Source: Pseudomonadota bacterium
Lineage (GTDB): Bacteria; Cyanobacteriota; Vampirovibrionia; LMEP-6097
Reading direction: 5' to 3'
Length of the DNA: 11,056 bases
NCBI GenBank assembly: GCA_009924885.1
Contig: RFQS01000049.1
Coordinates: 1-11,056, forward strand
The notes beneath the pieces are model-generated. The model had not been told where the DNA came from and did not search any database. It saw only the letters and a list, made by a program, of their open reading frames with translations. Positions 6,237-11,056 of this stretch are shown here, one piece after another. The position numbers and the translations under genes are program-made. Within the stretch, counting starts at the first letter, position 1; every line of letters begins with the position of its first letter.

Positions 6237-6995
6237 TTCTAGTGCCGTAATTGAGTTTTGTAATTTTTGTTTCTTGCTATTGATGGACTTAATGCGCTTG
6301 ATAATTAATTTAGCTTTTTGCCATAAAGAGAATTGAATTTTATGGTGATAGAGGCTCATTGAGCTAGGTTCCACTTCATGGGGTTGTTGTATTAATTCCT
6401 TCAAATCTAAATGATTCATAAAATTAATACCTGTATCTTCTTGCAGGCATTGAGATAAAAGTAAATCTAAACCATTCTCTGAAGAGCTTAAGGCTGCTAA
6501 GGCTATAGTTTCTTTTTCGATTATGCTTAATGGATTTATCTCTGCGAGAGCATCTCTGAGGAAATCAGCAGTTTTATTAAAGAATTTCTGTTTTATTAGC
6601 TCAGTATCGAAGTATGAGCAGGAGCAAACTAGGTAGCTGTTTACAGTTTTATAAAAATCTTGGGCTTTAGAACTAGCTTTTATTAATTCCTGATCTAGGT
6701 CAATAAATCTAACGCCTGCTTCCTCAGCCATTTCCTGAACAGTCTCTTGGAGAATTGTTGATAGAAAATCACCTTTATTAAAATATATTTGATAGAGTTT
6801 TGCAGAGCTGATATTTATTACCAGTTTTTTAATACTATATTTCAGCTGCGAAATCTCACTGTTATAGTTTTCTAGCTCAAGATTTAATTTATCTGAATAA
6901 GCGAGAGCAGCATCAAAAGCCAAGAGTTGCTTACTAGAGATAAAGTCGTTAGTTATTAAGTAATTTTTCTTGAATTTCTTCAGGAGAGTCTTCAA
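6228..6995 (-). CDS. Hypothetical helical protein, 255 aa
   Basis: Not recognised. Almost entirely helical by composition; residues 26-60 could form a coiled coil, and the C-terminal 30 residues are basic and helical (LIIKRIKSINSKKQKLQ). It has a Cys pair (VCSCS, 123-127). No signal peptide, transmembrane segment or known catalytic motif was seen. The start is uncertain: TTG at 6995 overlaps the upstream gene by 47 bases and has no clear ribosome site; an in-frame TTG at 6923 would avoid the overlap. The frame closes at a TGA about 20 bases upstream of TTG 6995. It may be translationally coupled to the 232-aa gene or be the second half of a frameshifted gene. It ends against the EF-hand gene in a convergent nine-base overlap. 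Confidence 0.6.
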   Translation of the reverse strand: MKTLLKKFKKNYLITNDFISSKQLLAFDAALAYSDKLNLELENYNSEISQLKYSIKKLVINISSAKLYQIYFNKGDFLSTILQETVQEMAEEAGVRFIDLDQELIKASSKAQDFYKTVNSYLVCSCSYFDTELIKQKFFNKTADFLRDALAEINPLSIIEKETIALAALSSSENGLDLLLSQCLQEDTGINFMNHLDLKELIQQPHEVEPSSMSLYHHKIQFSLWQKAKLIIKRIKSINSKKQKLQNSITALELV

Positions 6996-7647
6996 AAAGA
7001 ATGGAAAGAGATTTCAGAAGGCTATTTGGTATTTTTATTTTTTTCGCTGGTATAAAGAGTCTTATCTCTGTATCTAGATCCTGGAGATAACCAGTATCTG
7101 CATCTGGATTCATGTGCAAGAATACTGCTAGATTCAAAGAATAAGAGAGCTTATTTAATAAAAAGGAGTTAATAGCTTCGGGATCATTAGAGTCCTCGTC
7201 AAATAAGGTTTTGATGAGTTTGCTTAAATAATCTAGGATTAAAGAATAAAATATATAGATTTGGAACTGAGTATCCTTAGGCAGGAAATCAAAATTAAAG
7301 AATTTATTCGTGCGGTCTAGGATTATCAGTAAGTAGGCTTTCTTCTCTAATTCAGATCTATCTTCATTATTAATGTCTAGATCACCACTTAGATAATTTT
7401 CAACAGCAGGCCATAATTTTTCTGCTAACTCTGTTCCAGAATAGTTTTTATTTTTTTGAAATCGATAGAGATTTCGTATTAATCTTCTTATGTGACTAGG
7501 GTTATATTTAGATTTAAATTCGTTAATTTTTCCAAAATAGTCGCGAATTTCTGATTTCAGTCTTTTAACGATTTCAATTTTTGCAGCTAAAGAACTTTTA
7601 AGTGCAAAGTTATGCATGAAGAACACGGAGGTGTTTTGATTGATCAT
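6949..7647 (-). CDS. Hypothetical helical protein, 232 aa
   Basis: Not recognised. ATG at 7647 is preceded by GAGGAAG nine to ten bases upstream, a good ribosome site. The protein is charged and helical. It includes SHIRRLIRNLYRFQKNKN in the first third, an aromatic-rich middle (FQIYIFYSLILDYLSKLIK) and an acidic end (LFEDSPEEIQEKLLNN). The middle segment is amphipathic and too polar for a clear transmembrane helix. It heads a two-gene minus-strand unit with the 255-aa gene, whose start it overlaps by up to 47 bases. The two may form one complex, or one broken protein; I see no homology between them. Function unknown. Confidence 0.65.
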   Translation of the reverse strand: MINQNTSVFFMHNFALKSSLAAKIEIVKRLKSEIRDYFGKINEFKSKYNPSHIRRLIRNLYRFQKNKNYSGTELAEKLWPAVENYLSGDLDINNEDRSELEKKAYLLIILDRTNKFFNFDFLPKDTQFQIYIFYSLILDYLSKLIKTLFDEDSNDPEAINSFLLNKLSYSLNLAVFLHMNPDADTGYLQDLDTEIRLFIPAKKIKIPNSLLKSLSILFEDSPEEIQEKLLNN

Positions 7648-8138
7648 TTTGGCTTCCTCGATTTAAACGATTCAAATTTCAAAGTAAATACTATCATACT
7701 TAAATAAGTCACTCGGGATATTTCTGTAAAGACTTATAAAAATATTTTAATAATCATGAAACCTTTTTTTAATCAGTCTTTCATTTTATTGAATGGCCAA
7801 ATGAACATTCAAACCTCAGTGTTAAAAAGGATATCCAAGAATTAAATGAAGAAACTATTAATTATTAAGGAAAAAGAAAGGAGCATTTGGGTTAATGAGG
7901 GGGAATTTTTTAAAGATAAGTCTCATATTTTTCTAAAAATAATTGATATTTAATTTTTGAGTTTTTATTTCATAAATCTTGTGGGGCACGGATTTCTGAT
8001 CTTATTAATGATATTTATTGACAATTATTATCAAGATAATTTGCGGAGCTTTTGCCAAAATATAGCAATTTTAATGTATTATATAGTTTTAATAATACTT
8101 TCCATATTTAATGGGAAGTTGTGAAGGGGAAGCTCGAG
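7648..8138. other. Non-coding interval between divergent genes
   Basis: 491 very AT-rich bases with no ORF I would defend. The longest ATG frames with any ribosome-site support are about 13-14 codons (for example from 7801). TTATC AA GATAA (8028-8039) is a perfect short inverted repeat just after a TTGACA (8018-8023) that lacks a -10 at normal spacing. A weak promoter for the recombinase may be TTGCCA (8052-8057) with TATTAT (8077-8082), but the 19-base spacer is long. The length suggests a long leader or a regulatory region for the recombinase. Confidence 0.4.
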
Positions 8139-9125
8139 ATGGATATGATGAAAACTGCTGAATACGTTAGTGATTATTTAAATAAAATTCAAAAAGATAA
8201 CGATACGATGAAGGCTTACAGCCTAGATTTGGAGAAATTCGTGAATGTTTTTGGTGAGAGGAGTATTTCTGATCTTAAGAAAGAGGATTTGGATGAGTAT
8301 CTTAATGCTCTTTTGACTAGGTCTGGGAAGAAAGTTAGTGTCGCTACGCAGAATAGGCATTATGCGACCCTGAGCTGCTTTTTTAACTACTTACTTAGAG
8401 CTGGTTCTATAAATGATAATCCGATGAAGAAAATAGAGCGTCGTAGACCTCTTAAAGATCAAGGAGAGGCTAATAGTAAAGAGATAATCCGCTATTTAGA
8501 TAAAGAGACGGTAAATGTCATTTTATCTAGATCGAGATCTCTAAGAGAAGAGTTTCTTTTTGATTTGCTTTATAGCAGTGGCTTAAGAATATCAGAAGCA
8601 CTCTCTTTAAATGTTCAGGATATTCGTAATGGAGTTATTCACGTTAGGCAGGGTAAAGGAAACAAGGCTAGGATAACTTATTTATCTAAGTCTAGTGAGA
8701 AGCTATTTAAAAAGTTTATGGAAAAGAGAATACCAGAGAGAGCTGTGGTTTCCAAAGCTAGAACTATCGAAGAAGCTAAGAAGTTACAGTCTGAAGGTGC
8801 TTTATTCACTACTAATAATGGAACGAGATTGGGTTATCACAGGGCTAATCAGTTATTTAAACAGGCTTCAGATGATCTTAAGAATCCAGATGGTACGGTT
8901 TTGACGATTCACCAGCTTAGACATACATTCTGCACAGAAAGAGTGGGTTATATAGATATCAGAGTGCTTCAGAAGCTTGCTGGACACAGTGATATTAGAA
9001 CTACTTTAAGATATGCGAAAGTCGCGGATAAAGTTGCTAAGAATCAGTTTGCTAAGTTTGATGAAGATAGAGATGGGGTTCTTGTGGAGACAGGAATTGA
9101 AGAGGATAGTATTTCTTCTCATTAG
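8139..9125 (+). CDS. Tyrosine recombinase, XerC/XerD-like
   Basis: Cuts and rejoins DNA at specific sites through a 3'-phosphotyrosine intermediate. ATG 8139 is chosen because AAGGGGA (8124-8130) lies eight bases upstream; a GTG at 8121 would add six residues. Of 328 residues, about 7-92 form the SAM-like core-binding domain, and the catalytic domain follows. All six catalytic residues are present: Arg150 (SSGLRISEAL), Lys173 (GKGNKAR hairpin), His258 and Arg261 (HQLRH), His283 (AGHSDIRTT) and Tyr292, with the His-Tyr spacing of nine as in XerD. The part after Tyr292 is acidic and about 36 residues long, longer than in E. coli XerD. There are no attachment sites, excisionase or cargo nearby, so a dif-acting Xer or a stand-alone XerC/D paralogue is more likely than a phage integrase, but this is not settled. 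Transcription stops at the hairpin at 9204. Confidence 0.9.
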   Translation: MDMMKTAEYVSDYLNKIQKDNDTMKAYSLDLEKFVNVFGERSISDLKKEDLDEYLNALLTRSGKKVSVATQNRHYATLSCFFNYLLRAGSINDNPMKKIERRRPLKDQGEANSKEIIRYLDKETVNVILSRSRSLREEFLFDLLYSSGLRISEALSLNVQDIRNGVIHVRQGKGNKARITYLSKSSEKLFKKFMEKRIPERAVVSKARTIEEAKKLQSEGALFTTNNGTRLGYHRANQLFKQASDDLKNPDGTVLTIHQLRHTFCTERVGYIDIRVLQKLAGHSDIRTTLRYAKVADKVAKNQFAKFDEDRDGVLVETGIEEDSISSH

Positions 9126-9203
9126 GCTTCTTTGCGGCAGTGTTTAAACAATTTTCCAGAATCATACTGCTGAGAGTTTGATGGGATCTTTAGAATCATA
9201 GAT

Positions 9204-9231
9204 AAAAGGGCTGATATTATCAGCCCTTTTT
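9204..9231 (+). terminator. Rho-independent terminator of the recombinase gene
   Basis: A perfect stem, AAAAGGGCTGA / TCAGCCCTTTT, has loop TATTA and ends in TTTTT (9227-9231), about 80 bases after the stop. The A run on the left means it could also stop minus-strand transcription. It is the only strong intrinsic terminator seen in the window, and it abuts the repeat element. Confidence 0.9.
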
Positions 9232-9306
9232 GAGACCGCTGCACAACTCCATTTTCTGCGTTTTCGTCGTCCTCAGCCTTGAAACTGCACGTTGTGCAGT
9301 GGTCTC
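9232..9306. repeat. Dispersed repeat, copy 2, inside a 16-bp inverted repeat (MITE-like)
   Basis: The arms GAGACCGCTGCACAAC (9232-9247) and GTTGTGCAGTGGTCTC (9291-9306) pair over 16 positions, with one G-T wobble. The 43-base interior holds the core shared with copy 1, including TGCGTTTTCGTCGTCCTCA then GCCTTGAA, without the 46-base insert. A second, exclusive hairpin, ACTGCAC GTT GTGCAGT (9284-9300), uses the right arm. It encodes no protein. It looks like a small non-autonomous palindromic element. Confidence 0.8.
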
Positions 9307-9353
9307 TTTATTAGACATATATGTTTTATGAAAATTCTCTCAGAAAAAGGCTA

Positions 9354-9364
9354 GGGGTCTTGCC
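9354..9364. repeat. GGCAAGACCC motif, inverted copy
   Basis: GGGGTCTTGCC is the exact reverse complement of 9506-9516 and, over ten bases, of 10100-10109. It is followed immediately by a perfect TATAAT (9365-9370) that has no recognisable -35. In a transcript crossing both sites it could pair with the terminator-like hairpin at 9503. It could instead be a protein-binding site. Confidence 0.5.
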
Positions 9365-9431
9365 TATAATTTTGTGAGATTTGGGTTTGGAAAATTGTGT
9401 GATCGCGGAACGACATAATTACGAGGTTTTC

Positions 9432-9461
9432 GTGTCAGACAGGGTTATATAAACTTATAAT
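9432..9461 (+). promoter_or_regulatory. Candidate promoter upstream of the small exported-peptide gene
   Basis: GTGTCA (9432-9437, four of six) and a perfect TATAAT (9456-9461) are separated by 18 bases. A start near 9468 would give a long leader of about 255 bases to the ATG at 9724, running through the hairpin at 9503-9528; early stopping there would give an RNA of about 60 bases. Confidence 0.4.
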
Positions 9462-9502
9462 CAGAAAATTTTATCAAGTTTTTTTTAAAAGTACTTTTAC
9501 TG

Positions 9503-9528
9503 CGGGGCAAGACCCCGAAGATTTTTTT
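9503..9528 (+). terminator. Terminator-like hairpin with GGCAAGACCC motif in the leader
   Basis: CGGGG (9503-9507), loop CAAGA, CCCCG (9513-9517), then AAGA and seven T (9522-9528). The stem is short (5 bp) but all G-C except none mismatched, and the T run is good. A perfect 12-base palindrome, AAAAGTACTTTT, lies just before it (9487-9498). It could be an attenuator for the 9724 gene, because pairing of its arm with 9354-9364 would prevent the hairpin in any longer transcript. Confidence 0.5.
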
Positions 9529-9723
9529 GAATAATAATTCAAGCTATAAGTCTTTCTAGGACTGCTTTTTGTTTAAAAAAATAGGCTTAGTTTGCTTTAG
9601 ACACTGTGAAAATGAGGTTAATAAACGATTAAAGCTAAATAATCACCTGCTTTCAGCTTATCAATTAGAATAATTACTGTTAGATAAAGGTTATTAGGCT
9701 TAGACCCACTCGAAGGAGAGATT

Positions 9724-9927
9724 ATGTCTGTGAATTGGGCACTTGCCGTTGGTGCTGTTTTTGTTGCGTCTATGGGGACTATCGCTGGAGCTTGTAAGCG
9801 TTCTGGAGCTAAGGGGACCCAGGAAACGTCGGCTACCCCTAATAATAATGTTCCTGATAATGCGGTATTGGCATTTTCTAATGGAAAAAGCTCACGAAAT
9901 TTAGGGACAGCACTTTGTGCTGCTTAG
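9724..9927 (+). CDS. Small exported peptide or lipoprotein, 67 aa
   Basis: Not recognised. The start is well supported: AAGGAGAG ends three bases before ATG 9724. Residues 4-23 are hydrophobic (NWALAVGAVFVASMGTIAGA), followed by Cys24 and then Lys-Arg, as in a lipoprotein signal. The lipobox (AGAC, with Ala at -3) is imperfect, so ordinary secretion is possible. The rest is polar and flexible, rich in Thr, Asn, Ser and Ala, with a second Cys at 65 three residues from the end. No partner gene overlaps it; the 386 bases after it hold no supported gene. Its composition and architecture resemble the secreted protein at 10314, though I see no alignable similarity. It may be a truncated member of a larger secreted family. 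Confidence 0.6.
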   Translation: MSVNWALAVGAVFVASMGTIAGACKRSGAKGTQETSATPNNNVPDNAVLAFSNGKSSRNLGTALCAA

Positions 9928-10313
9928 TAGATTCTGTATTACTTGATTTTTCTATTTTCCTTTTAATTAATTTAAGCCTAGATTTACTTAATTTAGTTTC
10001 TGATTTAAAAGAAGATCAGAATTTTAGATCATTATTTAAGGTTCGGGCAGGGATAATATCCTTGTGGAGTAAGCTTTTTTGCTTAGTTTTTTATTTTTCG
10101 GCAAGACCCGTAAGTGTATATAAGGCCTGGTTTTTTTCTTTAAAACCCTGATAATAAGCCAAAACTTAATCGAAAAAGTTGATCATCTTTGAAAAACTCA
10201 GTCAAAATGTGTTATCAATTGATTGATATTTAATAATCCCATTACAATTCCAAGTATTTTAAGATTTAAGGTCTAGTTAAGGTTTACTAGTTTTTAAGCC
10301 TAAAGGAAGATTT
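9928..10313. other. Non-coding interval with weak terminator, third motif copy and candidate promoter
   Basis: A frame from TTG 9915 to 10151 is open but has no ribosome site and a hydrophobic, low-complexity translation typical of T-rich DNA, so I leave it out. TAAGC / GCTTA (10070-10085) followed by TTTTTT (10087-10092) is a weak terminator candidate for the 67-aa gene. GGCAAGACCC recurs at 10100-10109, without the strong stem of the 9503 copy. ATCAATTGAT (10214-10223) is a perfect palindrome overlapping TTGATT (10219-10224), which with TACAAT (10243-10248) at 18-base spacing may be the promoter of the 10314 gene. CTAGT / ACTAG (10273-10290) is a small inverted repeat in its leader. Confidence 0.45.
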
Positions 10314-10805
10314 ATGGCTAATTTGTTACAAAGAATCGGTGGTCCTGCTGCTGTTGTTTTGGCTCCATTTATAGTGAATGCTGGTCAGGTAGGTGCTACA
10401 GAACCGTGTTTTAAGAAACCTTCTCCGACTTTTCCTGGGAATCCACAGGAGCTTGTCAATAAGAGTAATAAGGAAACAGTTTCTTTGCCGACTTCGTCAC
10501 CAACAAATCCGACTCCGAAGAGAGATACTGATATTGTTAATTTATCAAAACCAAGTCCTTTTTCTGTTACTAGGATGCCAATAGAGGTATCTCAGGTATC
10601 TCAGCGGGAGGAGCAGCCTAGTTCTCAACAAGCTCAACCAACTACATCATCTGCTGTTACTCAGAACCCGACAGGAGTAACTACCCAGCGTTATGGTAAT
10701 ACTGCTGCTCAGTTTTTTTTAAATTCACAGCGACGATTAAATAATAACCTTATCCAAGACGCGGACGAAGCTAGGAGACTTCAAAATCAGGTACCAGGGG
10801 GTTAG
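10314..10805 (+). CDS. Secreted Pro/Ser/Thr/Gln-rich protein, 163 aa
   Basis: Not recognised. ATG 10314 follows AAAGGAAG by five bases, a strong ribosome site. An N-terminal Arg at 7 and a hydrophobic stretch (9-25, GGPAAVVLAPFIVNAGQ), with a plausible signal-peptidase site after VGA (26-28), suggest export. The mature part has a single Cys (32) and is low-complexity from about 33 to 125, rich in Pro, Ser, Thr and Gln (PTSSPTNPTP, SSQQAQPTTSS), so it is probably disordered. The last 30 residues are more helical and charged (SQRRLNNNLIQDADEARRLQ). It has no enzyme motif. A surface or extracellular linker-like or effector role is conceivable but not shown. It stands alone in the window. Confidence 0.65.
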   Translation: MANLLQRIGGPAAVVLAPFIVNAGQVGATEPCFKKPSPTFPGNPQELVNKSNKETVSLPTSSPTNPTPKRDTDIVNLSKPSPFSVTRMPIEVSQVSQREEQPSSQQAQPTTSSAVTQNPTGVTTQRYGNTAAQFFLNSQRRLNNNLIQDADEARRLQNQVPGG

Positions 10806-11056
10806 GTTCTAGGAAATAAGTCTCAATAAATAGATCTTCTAGAATATCTTAAAAAAAATTAACTTTTTTGATAAGCTTGATTTGATCTTTGTTTTTTCTT
10901 TTTCAAAGGCTTGATTTCGTCATCTTTAGTCTTATCTTAATTACCTCTCGTTATTCTCAGGGCTGTCTCATTCTAAAAATCAAGAGATTTTAGGAAATTT
11001 TTGAAAGATAATTTGTTCTCTAAAGTCATCATTCCATCCAGAGACCTGTCTTTTGC
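10806..11056. other. Right-edge non-coding stretch
   Basis: No gene is supported. The near-palindrome AGATCTTCTAGAATATCT (10832-10849), followed by A- and T-rich runs to about 10868, could fold after the 10314 gene but lacks a G-C stem and a clean T run. On the minus strand a frame is open from the right edge to a TAG at 10973 (27 codons), and a second minus-strand frame is open for a similar length; either could be the tail of a gene lying beyond the edge, but neither is distinguishable from chance. Confidence 0.3.

Noticed and set aside
8018..8039. Perfect TTGACA with a following TTATC/GATAA palindrome, considered as a promoter or Fur-like site
   Set aside because: There is no -10 at 16-18 bases and the match to a Fur box is poor; left as an unassigned inverted repeat.
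8695..8904. 69-codon frame within the recombinase gene
   Set aside because: Overlaps the catalytic domain in another frame and has no ribosome site or recognisable product.
9501..9517. Resemblance of CGGGGCAAGACCCCG to the GGCAAGACGGAAAGACCCCG region of 23S rRNA
   Set aside because: Only a dozen or so bases are similar, the flanks do not match, and a simple hairpin explains the sequence; not an rRNA fragment.
9915..10151. 78-codon frame from TTG overlapping the 67-aa gene
   Set aside because: No ribosome site, hydrophobic low-complexity product expected from T-rich DNA, and it crosses a weak terminator and a repeated motif.
10393..10584. 63-codon frame within the secreted-protein gene
   Set aside because: Out-of-frame shadow of the Pro/Ser/Thr-rich coding sequence, which has the better start and composition.
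10973..11056. Possible 3' end of a minus-strand gene at the right edge
   Set aside because: 27 open codons, but a second minus-strand frame is open over nearly the same stretch and neither shows a recognisable motif; chance cannot be excluded.

Overview
The window is AT-rich, densely coded in its left two thirds and looser on the right. The best lineage clue is ribosomal protein L34 (rpmH, minus strand, 2849-2983). Its TLGGTSRKRKRTSGFRARM segment is the form I associate with Cyanobacteria, plastids and the non-photosynthetic Melainabacteria-type relatives, not the MKRTYQPS form of most other bacteria. A complete CMP-Kdo synthetase (kdsB) points to a Gram-negative, LPS-making envelope. The lineage is an inference from one 44-residue protein and should be held loosely.

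Layout. 1-1508: 3' part of a family-5 (peptide/oligopeptide) ABC-transporter solute-binding protein. Its last ten codons and stop lie inside a repeat element. 1644-2462: an unrecognised protein, convergent with rnpA so that the stop codons overlap. 2459-2983 (minus): the conserved rpmH-rnpA pair. 3066-4990: an SGNH-hydrolase-fold protein with its catalytic residues replaced, followed 8 bases later by kdsB. 5188-6236: an unknown protein coupled by an ATGA overlap to an EF-hand protein with an N-terminal hydrophobic segment. 6228-7647 (minus): two overlapping unknown genes. 7648-8138: a non-coding stretch. 8139-9125: a complete XerC/XerD-type tyrosine recombinase ending at a strong intrinsic terminator. 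9232-9306: a second repeat copy, here inside a 16-bp inverted repeat. 9307-10313: largely non-coding DNA around a 67-residue exported peptide or lipoprotein. A short GGCAAGACCC motif occurs here three times, once inside a terminator-like hairpin. 10314-10805: a secreted Pro/Ser/Thr/Gln-rich protein of unknown role. 10806-11056: no gene I can support.

Two groups are housekeeping (rpmH-rnpA, kdsB). The rest is mostly lineage-specific protein. No CRISPR array, tRNA, rRNA or insertion sequence with a transposase was seen. The items most worth a second look are the catalytically dead-looking SGNH protein linked to Kdo activation, the modular repeat that has become the 3' end of a coding gene, and the possible switching RNA structure around 9354-9528.
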